NCBI GenBank assembly: GCA_950295325.1
Contig: OX485806.1
Coordinates: forward strand, 21,020,001 to 21,080,000
Direction of reading: 5' to 3'
DNA from: Polytrichum commune
Taxonomy: Eukaryota > Streptophyta > Polytrichopsida > Polytrichales > Polytrichaceae
DNA length: 60,000 nucleotides
Position numbers and translations under genes: made by a program. The notes under the pieces were generated by a model, which was not told the origin of the DNA, searched no databases, and was given only the letters and a program-made list of their open reading frames with translations. Of this stretch, positions 24,101 to 34,283 are shown piece by piece (the stretch's first letter is position 1; every line of letters starts with the position of its first letter).

Positions 24101-26500
24101 TTTACTGCATGTTGGACGTTAGAAGGGTCATTAGTTATATTAAATAGTATCTTGACTAGATTGATTGGCTTTTGAATTATAATGTTGAGTGATTGGTTAT
24201 ATTGCCGCCATAAAGTTATACTAGATTGATCCCAAAATCCAGGCAAGGTTTGAACCCTCTGATGGCCTAGAATAGCATGATTATTTATGAAACTGGGTCA
24301 TAAGAATATATCCAGGATTTATCAAATTCGTGAAGCATAGGGCATTCCGATTCCAGTAGGAACAACTTGAAGCAAGTGGTATATATCTCTTGAACACAAG
24401 ACAGGAGTCTTGGTGGAAAAAGCAGGCAATTCCAGATATGACACTGCAAATGACAGCTTCTTCAAGCCAGAAGTTGCAGCAGCCATTCTTCATACCTCCT
24501 ACGTAAATGTTGATCCCCTCTCAACAGATGAGGACGAGAGTACTAAACATCCTGCTTGATTGTGCAAACACTTTGTGCCATAGTGAAATTGCAACCAATC
24601 GATTGTGTAAATATTTTAATCACGTGTGTATGTGGGAATTCACATGTGATCCATACCCAGACTCTCTTCAGACAGTATCCACTGGATCGCCCTAGAATGT
24701 CTCTTGATCGTCAACAATCTTAAAGGACTCCACTCCTTCCTCACCAAGAGCGTGTTCAAGTTCCTAGATTGTGTAACGTAATAATAGTAGTTCCAAATGC
24801 ATTCTGCAACCAGGACTCTTCCAGACCATACCAATTTGTGACCTTAACTTCATTATTACAACAATCAGACAGCTAATTCTATCATGCTTGTTGGAGAGCA
24901 TTAGAGAAGCATCAAAGATGTTCTTTGAGCAAGTTGAAGACCACCTTTTACTCACACAACATGGCCTATGTTTACGACCACAGCTCACGAGAATTTTTGT
25001 CAAATTCCCTAGCTCATCAACACAGGCTTTTGTTCCGGGCAGAAAATACTAGCCAGGGAATTTGGGTCTACAATCTAGTGGAAATATGTTGATATGTACT
25101 ATGGTCATAACACATGTGGTCATACACCGTAGCCTAGACCGATTATGCGGCCACATAGATATACGAAAATAAGGAATTAGCTGGCCTGGAAGGCAAACCA
25201 TTTGATCCTTCCACTAAGTAATTCCCATAGGTTATGCGCCTCTCTACCCCTGCGTATGGCCAAGCAGCCAGAAATACCGACACTTCTGAAACGATTATTA
25301 CAAAGACTTTAACTTCATTTAATTCCACATAACCTCGTCAGACGTCGAAGGACGTTCGAAGGACGTTCGAATCACATTCGATCACTTCAACCTCGCATCC
25401 GCATTATCAACTTAACCTTCGTTTACTACCACACCTCACTAAAACTTTAGTCCAATTCCCTAGCTCATCGACACGGCCATTTGTTCCAGGCAAGAAAGAA
25501 AGGCTAGCTCTGCATCAATGTTATGGTTATGGTGATACAGCATTCCTAGACCGATGGTCATGCGGCCACATAGGTACACGAAAACAATTCATTAGCTGGA
25601 CCGGAAGATTAAACTACTTGATCCTTCCACTAAGCAATTCTCACAGGTCATAGCGTCTCTGTACCCCTGCCAAAATACCGACACGTCTGAAACGATTTTT
25701 ACAAATACTTTAGCTTCATTAATTCCACATAACCCCGTCGATACACGTCCCATCACTTCAACCCGCCTTCGTTTACGACCACGCCTCGCTAAAAACTTTT
25801 AGTCGATTTCCTAGCTCATCAACATGGCCATTTGTTCCAGGCAAGAAAAGAAAGACGAGCTCTGCATCAGTATTACGGTTGTAATGATACACCATTGCCT
25901 AGACCGATGATCATGCGGCCACTTAGGTATACGAAATAAAAAATCAGCTAGTCCAAAAGGTTAAGCTATTTGATCCTTCCACTAAGCAATTCCCACAGGT
26001 TAAATGCGTCTCTCAACCCCTGCCAAAAATACCGACACTTCTGAAACGATTTTACCATGAAAATTTAACTTCCTCAATTCCAAATTACCCCGCCAGACGT
26101 CGAAAGAAGTTCGAAGCATATCTGATCACTTCAAACCCTCGTTGAGCTAATTGGAGCGAAACCGGAACGTCAGAACACCGACTTTTCGACCAGTGTGAAC
26201 ATGGAATCGAGCCGTTTCGAAGACCTGTCTGTACGCATGAGCCTAGGTTTGATTTTGTTTCCTTTTTCGTAGTTGAAAATAGAAACAAACAATAGATTAC
26301 CGCGATGGTGCTGGAAGGAAGGGAAGGCTAAGTTAAGTCGAGGAGAGGAGAGGAGTTTGCAGCGCTTACCAGAGGAGGAGGGGCGACGTATTGACTTCGG
26401 CGATGGAGTTGATGATGCGGATGGCCTTGGACCATTCTTGCTTCTTGCAGGCCTCCGCCACTGCTCGCAACGGCTCGCTTCCCTCGCTGCTGGACGCCAT
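12143..26500 (-). CDS. SRFR1: SRFR1-like TPR protein (suppressor of RPS4-RLD1), complete, 26 exons
   Basis: Homologue of Arabidopsis SRFR1, a TPR adaptor that restrains effector-triggered immunity (known for the family). Coding exons: 26500-26370, 23624-23515, 23037-22859, 22724-22536, 22312-22268, 21689-21588, 21421-21341, 21027-20964, 20738-20638, 20450-20343, 19276-19206, 18906-18850, 18490-18382, 17979-17899, 17559-17473, 17140-16937, 16619-16453, 16364-16239, 16030-15941, 15476-15377, 14938-14847, 14318-14280, 14012-13922, 13285-13188, 12648-12534, 12307-12143. They sum to 2802 nt: 933 aa plus TAA, with no stop and all phases matching. N-terminal TPRs (about 1-120) include CNRAWCYSKLDLHKHVIKDC. 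A second TPR array spans about 205-450. The C-terminal conserved region has SWRDVYS, KWRQVSEPCD, FGSHTPMVLGQAQVVRY, DFSIRTPGTPPRW and YNFMPLARGTAV, then a hydrophobic stretch (about 850-870). RKHKKK at 614-619 could be a nuclear signal. It is shorter than Arabidopsis SRFR1 (about 1050 aa), mainly in the linkers. Confidence 0.95.
14432..14793. mobile_element. Harbinger-like MITE, family E, in SRFR1 intron 21
   Basis: 362 bp between direct TAA repeats (14429-14431 and 14794-14796). The terminal inverted repeats are perfect over 27 bp and start GGGCCGGTTTACACTACGGT. Inner sequence adds further inverted matches (CCACCGGTC / GACCGACCGG). It has no coding capacity. Perfect ends suggest it is younger than the family A copies. 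Confidence 0.88.
24969..26150. repeat. Three-copy tandem repeat in SRFR1 intron 1
   Basis: Three diverged copies of a 350-450 bp unit lie head to tail. Each carries CCTAGCTCATC followed by a TTTGTTCC motif (anchors near 25005, 25456 and 25807), then AGACCGAT..TCATGCGGCCAC, TTTGATCCTTCCACTAAG, ACCGACAC.TCTGAAACGAT and CCACGCCTC-type ends. The first copy carries about 90 bp of extra sequence. Intron 1 is 2745 bp, by far the longest of the gene, largely because of this array. Confidence 0.8.
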
Positions 26501-26686
26501 AGCTGGAGAAACAGCGACAACACGACCAAGCTCTCCCGCCACCAACAACAAGGTCTCATCAGCGCCCCTGCTCCATTAACTTACTTACAAAGCAGGGAGG
26601 AGAGAGGAGAGAGGAGAGAGAAGAACCTTTGACTGCGCATGTTGCGCCTCCCCCCCTCCCAAGTTATTATTATTTGTGGCAAAGGT

Positions 26687-26694
26687 CTTTTATA
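26687..26694 (-). promoter_or_regulatory. Putative TATA box of SRFR1
   Basis: TATAAAAG on the minus strand lies about 190 bp upstream of the SRFR1 start codon. It is followed by a GA/CT-rich leader (26585-26630), consistent with a 5'UTR of about 160 nt. Confidence 0.45.
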
Positions 26695-26700
26695 CGCAAT

Positions 26701-28200
26701 AGGGGACACTTGGCCGATTCTCCCAATTAACTAATGTGTGTCTCTATTTGGAGCTACGCGGTGCTATAAATGTTGAGGGTGTAATATTTTACCAAGCAAA
26801 GTCCATTATGTTCTATAATGTCCGAAAAACCTATTAAACCTTTGTTAGTAAAAATCGAACTCTGGGGTTAGATGTTATTGCATTGCGTAACTTCGTTTCG
26901 TAATATGCACTAACTGTGATAATCAGTGTGGCCTGTACTTTCACTTTTTTCAATTTCTTGGTTCCTTAATTTATGCATGATGTAGTTACAATTTAGAAAT
27001 GTTGGCTTCAATTTGTCGTGGAGGCACATTGTTGAAGACATAATAGAGTTATTTGTGAAGTAAAGCAAATGAAACCATGGGTTTGGTCTCAAACCTTAAT
27101 CTTATGAGAATTAACACAAAGTTATTCAAGTTTACTTAATGCTTCAATTACCATACACAAAGAGTGTTGTGGGGCTATGAAAAATTGGCTCTTTAGCTTG
27201 TCCTACTAGGATGGGTGGGGTAAGCTTGCCTTGCATAGGCTGATCCGGGATTTAGGATAGCGGGTCTCATGTGCATACTCTATTTTAAATCTTAAGTTTG
27301 AGAGGTGGAAACATGAGGTCCCAAAAGTTTCAGTAACCCCTATGTAAATCCCTAAAAGACCCAAAATGACCAAATTTGGATGGTTTTTGTTTCAAATGAG
27401 ACTTTTGACCTTTTGAGATGGAGGTCAGATTTTTGCCATAATTATTAAATGTTATTTTGCACCCAACGCCCCAAATTCCATTGGATTTGGACTAAACCTC
27501 AATCTTGTGGAAATTTTGAAAGTCATCAAGCACCCCAAATTCAATTGGACTTGGACTAAACCTCATGATATACTAGGGAATGTGTTAGATAGGAGAACAA
27601 CACTCATATGTACTTGGAAATCTATGAAAAAATTAAAGGATTTAGTTTATTTCATGTTTCACATATCTACCATTGAGATTGGTAATTGGAATTGTTGAAG
27701 TTACTGAAAAAATGTTATGTAAGATTGGACTTGAAACAAAGTGCTACACATTGCAAGGGCTCTCAAAATCCACATTTGATGCAAAACATGAAAATTTCAA
27801 ACCTCAAAAGTTGAATCATAATTTGGTTGGAAATTTTATTCAAAAAGTTTCATCCCAATTGGATCTCATCCCGTCATCCATTTGATGATGTCGATAGGCT
27901 TAAAGTTTGTTTTCAATCATCTACCCCGCCCATTATACCTTCACATATGTACCAATTTCTCATTCACATTGCCATGTGAATGGATTGATACTTTTTTGGA
28001 TAGCTCAAACAAAGGACAATATCATATGTTTGGATGCTCAAAAACACCTATAGATTGAATCCTAATTATCTCTCTCTCAAAAACAATGATTTTGCACATT
28101 GGAGGCCATTAACCAAAATAGTGCAATTTTCCACATCAAGAACGACACTTGGTCATTGCCGATTGAACGACCAAAGGACACAACACCAATAGGGTGCAAA
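26701..28200. other. Intergenic, AT-rich, no gene recognised
   Basis: Contains a diverged direct repeat of about 40 bp (around 27468 and 27531, CCCCAAATTC.ATTGGA.TTGGACTAAACCTCA). The small open frames have no recognisable features. Confidence 0.45.
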
Positions 28201-28761
28201 CACGGGTAGGTCACTTAGTGCATTTTAAAAACGACGTGCGGCATAATATAGAGAGGATTAAAATCATTTGAAATAAAAATTATAAAGGAATTCCAAATAA
28301 TGAAGGGGCCATTAAATGTAGACAATCCCATTATAAGTAAGTTAGATGGACATAAAATGTGGGCCATTATTTTTTTGTAAAATTAATATAGGGGTTGAAG
28401 ATAAGGATCCTAGAAGGTATGTTTAGTATGTTTGCTATGGTCTCCTATGTGTTTTCTTCATAACTTTGTTTGCAATGATATTAATGTTTGCACCCTTCTT
28501 TGTTTCCATGGTTTCCCTTAACACTCGTCAATGCGTTAGGAAGTAGATTAGCTTTTATTACTTAAAAGGAATATAGAGTACAAAAAATTGCAGTGACTTG
28601 GACAATATAAGTAATGGAAGGGTGCAAACAAATGGGCCATTTTTGAAATTTAAGTAATTATAGGGAGGCTTTAATTCAACCCTTGAAGGTAAATAGCCCC
28701 AAAACAAAAAACCCCCAGCCGCACGTGGTGCACAAAAATGCCTTAGAGTGACCTACCCGTG
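28201..28761. mobile_element. hAT-like MITE with 8-bp target duplication
   Basis: 561 bp bounded by imperfect inverted repeats of about 50 bp starting CACGGGTAGGTCACT and continuing to a shared ACGTGCGGC. GGTGCAAA occurs directly outside both ends (28193-28200 and 28762-28769), an 8-bp target duplication as made by hAT transposases. No coding capacity. Confidence 0.75.
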
Positions 28762-29013
28762 GGTGCAAATGGATTTTTTTTTATCTTGCAATAGAAAGCT
28801 TGATGGGTCCAATGAACGGGGAGGAGAACCAACCGCTTCTTACATCTGAACCAGTTGAGTTTGAGAAAAGAAACAAGTGGTTAAAGTTCAAGACCACAAA
28901 ACAACCGATCGTTTTAGAGGAATCTATGGAATATACTTCAAATCATCAAAGAAAGAACTGGAAGATCACAACATGTGACCGGTTGGACATGGAAACACTA
29001 GGAATTTGACTGA

Positions 29014-29539
29014 GGGCCGCTTTACACCTAGAGGTCAATTCCCCTTGAGGTCGATTGCATGAAATTTCAGCCCCTTTTGGGTTGGAGGTCAGCCTCAACT
29101 ACACATTATAATAAGATTATAATGAGGGCCAATTTTCCCATATGTAAAGGTCTTAGGGCCAAGAAGCTAGGTCGATTCAATAAATCTAGTATAATCCAAC
29201 GGATCTAGCATAATCTAGCATAGAGTTGTTCATATTTCCACATAATCCAATGAATATAGTTTGCTGAAAAAACCATATTTTATTATTTTTAAATTATTGA
29301 AATGTGACATTGGTCCCGAGGCCAAGAATTGGCCCTCCATTTTGGGTGCACCCAATTCAACGAGCTCGGGCCATGTCATACCATGCATTTTTTGAATAAA
29401 AAAATTCATACCACCAAATCGGCCAGGCTTTTAGGTGTAAAGAGGTTGGGACCGATTTCAACCTTTTGACTAATCACAAGTGAAGATTTCAAGCCTCTTA
29501 CACAACAAATTGGCCTGGCCTCTAGGTGTAAAGAGGCCC
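29014..29539. mobile_element. Harbinger-like MITE, family F
   Basis: 526 bp flanked by TGA on both sides (29011-29013 and 29540-29542). Ends read inward are GGGCCGCTTTACACCTAGAG and GGGCCTCTTTACACCTAGAG. A TNA duplication with GGGCC ends again points to PIF/Harbinger. No coding capacity. Confidence 0.85.
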
Positions 29540-29774
29540 TGATTATGCCCAAAAATCTCCCCGAACACTGTGTTGATCGCTACAAATTAAAGCAAGATTG
29601 GTGGTTTCCCGCAAACAGCCGGACTTGATTACCAAGAAACTCCTATGGTGAATATTCCTTCTATTGGGGACATGAAAACAAGCTTGTTGAATGGAGGTTT
29701 AGATGAAGATATCTTTAGTTTACATCTCCCTGGCTTTTCGAAGCAAGGATTTTGAGGATCAGGTGGGTGTGTAA

Positions 29775-30276
29775 GGGCCACTTCACACACGAGACTGAGA
29801 GCACGTGACCATTGCGCTTCAAGCACTCTCATTGGTGGAAAAGGCGGAGCTGGTCCAAGTTCGCTTCACACTACGCTTGAGGGACCAACGGAGTATGTAA
29901 ATGCAACATGGATGTAAAGTCTACATGGATTCTTACATGGCATCGAATGGGATCATGTTTCATGGTCACTTGGATTATTTTCAAAAACCACCTCTTGAAG
30001 GTAGGCCTAACACAAAACCGCGAGACCATGGCACTCCGAATACTCACAATTGTTGATTTATTCTATCTTATCATGTGTGAAGACCCGCATGAGTAGAAAT
30101 TCATTGAAATAGCATTTGATGAAGGGCCCGGTCACACATGGCTTCACACTACACTTGAGGGTCGGTGACCACACTACATGATTTTGGAGGTGTGTTGGGA
30201 CGACGGCCTTTGGACACGTTCTTTTGGGCTCTCACAATTTCATGGTCACGGCTCTTGGCTCGTGTGTGAAGAGCCC
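29775..30276 (+). mobile_element. Harbinger-like MITE, family A
   Basis: 502 bp between TAA repeats (29772-29774 and 30277-30279). The left end is GGGCCACTTCACACACGAGA; the right end read inward is GGGCTCTTCACACACGAG. The inner CGTGACCAT motif sits near both ends, as in the 39493 copy. Confidence 0.85.
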
Positions 30277-30795
30277 TAATTAAGCTGCACAACATAATAT
30301 ACAAGCTTAAGCAATCTGCATGCAGTTGGTTCAAGCAAATTTATTATTCTGACTTGATAAGCAGCATTGATTCTGAGTGAGTAGAGTTAATTCAAACGTG
30401 TACAAGTCAACAAGTGATATATAGCGATCATTGCTATCTATGCATGTTGATGATTGCTTGGTCATTTGCAATCCTCAAGTTCCAGAGGAATGCAAAAAAG
30501 ATGTTAAGTGGTGAATATGAGAAGCTGGATCAAGGTCTAGTGCAGTTCATGCTTGGTATTGAAGTCGAGTTTTGAATCCAAACTGCATTTCAAAGTGTTT
30601 TGAAAAAGCTTCATATGGCGGATTGCAAAGGTCCGGTAGACACACCATTTGCTATTGGTTTGGAAACTTTAAAAAAAATGACATGTGGCCGGAAAGTGAG
30701 GAAGAGAAACTAGAGATGAAGCATGTGCCTTAATTGCGGCCAAAATGCACTTGGGAGCCTAATGCATGCCATGATTTGCTCTAGACATGGCCTAA

Positions 30796-31031
30796 GGGCC
30801 CAAAGAAGTTATCATGGATGAAAAGTCTACAAGGATTCTTATGTGGTAGACTGTGGATAATGTTTCATGATCAACCAGAACTTGCGTTAGGCACACCTTC
30901 AAGAGGTAGGCTTGATGTAAATTTTTGGCCGATCATGTAAGTCAAACAACTAGTGCGACCTTTGGATGAGAAAGTCAAGGGCCCCTCACAATTACATGGT
31001 CATGGCCCTTGACTCGTGTGTGAAGTGGCCC
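30796..31031 (+). mobile_element. Truncated family A MITE nested in copia remnant
   Basis: About 236 bp whose interior (CATGGATGAAAAGTCTAC...TCAAGAGGTAGGC) and right end (TGTGTGAAGTGGCCC) match the 39493 copy. The left end is deleted, leaving GGGCC joined to internal sequence. TAA/TTA flanks are present. The insertion lies just after the LMHAMICSR part of the copia polymerase frame. Confidence 0.75.
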
Positions 31032-31743
31032 TTACACTTGTAAGCAACATGAAGAAGGTTCGAGGAGCATGATGTCACATGTGGCTTATCCAACGGGCGG
31101 ACGATATGAACAACATGTTATCTGTTGTTGTTTATTCTTTTTATGATAAATGATTGCCGTTTCATGGAGTAGCCCTCGGCAATAGTGAAGCATTATACAT
31201 GAGTTACACTTAAACCGCTAAGGAGGCTTTGTGGTTGAGGAGTGTAGGTGTATTCACATATGTGGGTGAGTTAAAAAAATCTTCCAAGAATTATCAATTG
31301 TAACAATTTGAGTGCTGCCGCACTTACAAAGAATCCTAAATACCATGGTTGAACCAAACATATTGAACATTCAACATCTTTTCATTCAAGGCCATGTGGA
31401 AAAAAATGAAATTAAAACAAAGGTATTGCGGAATCAAAACATTGGTGGATGATGTGCTTACCAAGGCGTTTCCAAGGCCAATCATGTGTGGTGAACATTT
31501 CTATCTTGGGGGTGAAGAATGGTGAGTGTCAATAGGGACAAGCGTAAGAGATGCATGCGATATTAAGTGATGCTACTTGAAATTCTCAATCATGTAGCCA
31601 CAATCGAGTAGAAAGACGAAGAAGAAAGCTCAAGAGGGAGGCGTGATACAAGTTCAAGTGGGAGCTTAAAGTAAGCTCAATCTGTGGAAGTATCAAGGAA
31701 GGAAACCCTACAAGAATTCAATATAAATTTGAATTAGTGGGAG

Positions 31744-31941
31744 TGTTAGAAGTAGGATATCAATGAAAATAGTTATCACTGAGACTAGGATTCATGTGGC
31801 TACCAACACCACGAGAGATATAAGGACTTTCACCTTTGTACAACAATGCAACATTGAACGTAATGTAAGATGGTATATTCTGATTGTATTGTATTGTCCT
31901 TTTTCATGAGGTTGTGTGTTAGTATTTTCCATTTTCCAACA
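31744..31941 (+). repeat. Copia 3' LTR (198 bp)
   Basis: Begins TGTTAG and ends CCAACA, a good LTR terminal pair, and follows a purine-rich tract immediately upstream. Its position after the RNase H remnant supports the call. Confidence 0.7.
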
Positions 31942-32845
31942 ATTTTCTTATAAGAGGTACACATTTGTCATACGAAGAATGAAGTCCATCCAATTGTGTT
32001 CAATACATGTAAGAAGGGACACATGCAGGTCCTGTGAAAAAGGGTGCATGTTGGCCCGGTGATTGGCCTACTTGTAATGTTGTTGTTACCTAGCGTATAG
32101 GGTTGTATAGAGATGGAGCACTCCACACAATGAGGAATCCAATTTTGTTTTGAAGGGATGCATTTTGTGATTGCAGAAAGTGTAAGCCAATACTCAATAT
32201 GAACAATGATGTTCCACGTACCTCTTATGGAATCACTGCTTGCAAAACAAAAATTTCATGTGTGTAATCATGCATGGAAAATGTATGTAGCTTTCTCAAA
32301 GTTTGTTAAGCTTAGTATGGAGCACATAGATCTCCTACAATCTCTTGTATTTTTCATATTGATTTTGAGGTCAATCTTTGCCACCTTCATCTGTATCAAC
32401 TTCTCATGTTTGATGTAACATATTGTGATTGTTTAACTAGCATTTGACAAATCATATCACTAACATCCCCAAGTTGATTTGTGCAAGGTGTGAATCCATC
32501 AATGTAAATTAAGATTTCATAATACCAATTGTCAAAATTTGGCATTAAGACAATGTAGCAAACATGATTGAACATATTATTAGCTTAGGTCACCAAGGGT
32601 TTCTTTGGAAGATCTAAAGGCCAGTTGGGGGTTAGTCATGTAACATCTTCAGTGCTCGATAAAATCATGTTTCTAGTGAATGCCATTCCACACCCCATTG
32701 CTAGATTGCATAATTGGTGAACACTATTTGAATATTTCATGCTTTACGGAAGAATTGAATTTATGAAAAGTCTCTGTAGGACATGTGAATTGCACACATG
32801 TTTATTCAACTATTTAGTATTGAATTCCATCCAAAGTGCCTGCAA
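31942..32845. other. Intergenic, no gene recognised
   Basis: AT-rich DNA between the copia LTR and the proline-rich protein gene. It probably includes that gene's 3'UTR. The open frame at 32206-32418 has no support. Confidence 0.45.
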
Positions 32846-33793
32846 CTATGCGAGTATAAATTGCCTGTGTTTCTTGGCAATTGAGGTTAGCCCTGTTGGG
32901 TGAGTACAAAATGTATTCAAATTTGGCATAGTGCTAGTATTGGTTAGGAAGGCACCGTATGAGTTTGGTGTTACGTCAATTGAAGCAATGAAGGGTTTAT
33001 CTAAAGTCCACCCATCAAAAAGCATTGTAAACCATGTCACCACAGTGTTGATTGCATCAATTGGACATTGTGCAATAACAAGGCCCTTAATTGGAAACCC
33101 ATTTTGGCCCGGGGTCATGCACGTTGCACCAACGTTGAATCCTTGTTGGTTGTTGTTAGCAATTGCGTCATTTGACATGGACCAATCGCTTGAACCTCCT
33201 TTGAATTGCGATATGATCATGTTGATGGGCTTTGTGAGTGCATCAACAAGGAGTTTGATTGATATCTCGACGGTGATCTTCGTGCCCCATGTCACCTTGA
33301 CCCCAGCATCATGGTAAAAATCTTGCGACATATTAGCAAAGGTGAACGTGATGCCAGTGGGAAACCCGGGTAACATCGGCAAGCCAAAAGGTGCAGGCAA
33401 AGATGGAATAGTAATGGGAGGCATGGATGGGAAAGTGGGTTGAGGAAAGGGGGGGAAGGTTGGGAAAGTGGGTTGTGAGAAAGGGGGGAAGGTGGGGAAT
33501 GTTGGGTTGGGTTGAGCCATAGGTGGTACACTAAATGGAGTACTCCATGGGAAAGTTGGCTGAGCGATAGGTGGTACACTAAATGGAGTACTCCATGGGA
33601 AAGTTGGTTGAGCCATAGGTGGTACACTAAACGGAGTGGCCCATGGAAAGGTGGGTTGTGAAGGTGGTGGAGATGGAGTAGACCATGGAAAACTAACCTT
33701 GGAAGGAGTTAGCCTTGCACATTGAACGTATCCGATCAAGATGTCGTAAGCACCCAAAAGAGAGATAAACAACATGAGCCCATATCGTGTCAT
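32846..33793 (-). CDS. Secreted proline-rich protein with unrecognised C-terminal domain
   Basis: A 315-aa protein from the first ATG (33793). Residues 1-25 look like a signal peptide: a hydrophobic LMLFISLLGAYDILIGYV core ending before VQCA. Residues 30-146 are proline-rich and contain three 16-residue tandem repeats of the QPTFPWSTPFSVPPMA type (about 47-94), then TFPTFPPF(S/P)QP units. Residues about 147-315 form a non-repetitive domain (starting GITFTFANMS) with three cysteines and no transmembrane segment, whose family I do not recognise. The architecture suggests a cell-wall or apoplastic protein, which is inference. An upstream TATAAG (34276-34283) and a probable 5'UTR intron (34236-33877, donor GTAAGT, acceptor TTGCAG) support a real gene. 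The coding frame is intact. Confidence 0.75.
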   Translation of the reverse strand: MTRYGLMLFISLLGAYDILIGYVQCARLTPSKVSFPWSTPSPPPSQPTFPWATPFSVPPMAQPTFPWSTPFSVPPIAQPTFPWSTPFSVPPMAQPNPTFPTFPPFSQPTFPTFPPFPQPTFPSMPPITIPSLPAPFGLPMLPGFPTGITFTFANMSQDFYHDAGVKVTWGTKITVEISIKLLVDALTKPINMIISQFKGGSSDWSMSNDAIANNNQQGFNVGATCMTPGQNGFPIKGLVIAQCPIDAINTVVTWFTMLFDGWTLDKPFIASIDVTPNSYGAFLTNTSTMPNLNTFCTHPTGLTSIAKKHRQFILA

Positions 33794-33876
33794 GGTGATT
33801 AATGACCAAATTCTCACAAACACCCCAACACCCTTGGCCAACTCAATTTGCCACAATGTGTTTATGACAATGCAAT

Positions 33877-34236
33877 CTGCAAGTTGATGAAAGTGATGTG
33901 GAATTAGTATTCATAAAATCTCACTATACAAATGTTGTAACAAGTGATTGTTCAATGTACAAATGAGTCAACACTACAACAAAGGTTTATGTTTACATGG
34001 CATTTGTGAATCTAATGGATTTTTCACACTCCACATAGAAGACTACAAGAAGTGGATGACAATTATTAAAGGTCTCATAAAGGATTTCGAGAGAACTAAG
34101 TTAATATTTTCTTAGATTTCAAGCTATGCACAAGCAAGATCAAAATAGCTTATAGATATCCACAATTTGAACTAGAACTAAAGTCTAGAATCAACAACAA
34201 CAATGTAAGAAATAGTAAAAGGATTCATAAACTTAC
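33877..34236 (-). other. Probable 5'UTR intron of the proline-rich gene
   Basis: On the minus strand AAGAA|GTAAGT marks the donor (34236-34235) and ACTTGCAG|ATTG the acceptor (34-35 bp of leader sequence precede TTG/ATG candidates). A TATA-like TTTATAAG at 34276-34283 would place the transcription start just before the short leader exon. Prediction from signals only. Confidence 0.5.
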
Positions 34237-34283
34237 TTCTTTGGGTATATGGTGTAGGAGGAAGACAAAGATCGGCTTATAAA

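Larger units (their letters stand above)
30350..31941 (+). mobile_element. Ty1/copia retrotransposon remnant with 3' LTR
   Basis: A decayed 3' part of a copia element. Stretches of the reverse transcriptase/RNase H region are readable through stops and shifts: MHVDDCLVI (the YVDD box region), FMLGIEV, LHMADCKGPVDTPF, LGSLMHAMICSR, then VALGNSEALYMSYT, KEALWLRSVGV and VDDVLTKAF. A MITE (30796-31031) splits it. A purine-rich GTGGGAG directly precedes the LTR at 31744-31941, which starts TGTTAGAAG and ends TTCCAACA. No 5' LTR was found in the window, so the element is truncated. Confidence 0.8.

Noticed and set aside
28800-29009. 69-aa open frame after the hAT-like MITE
   Set aside because: No recognisable motif, no gene context, bounded by two mobile elements.
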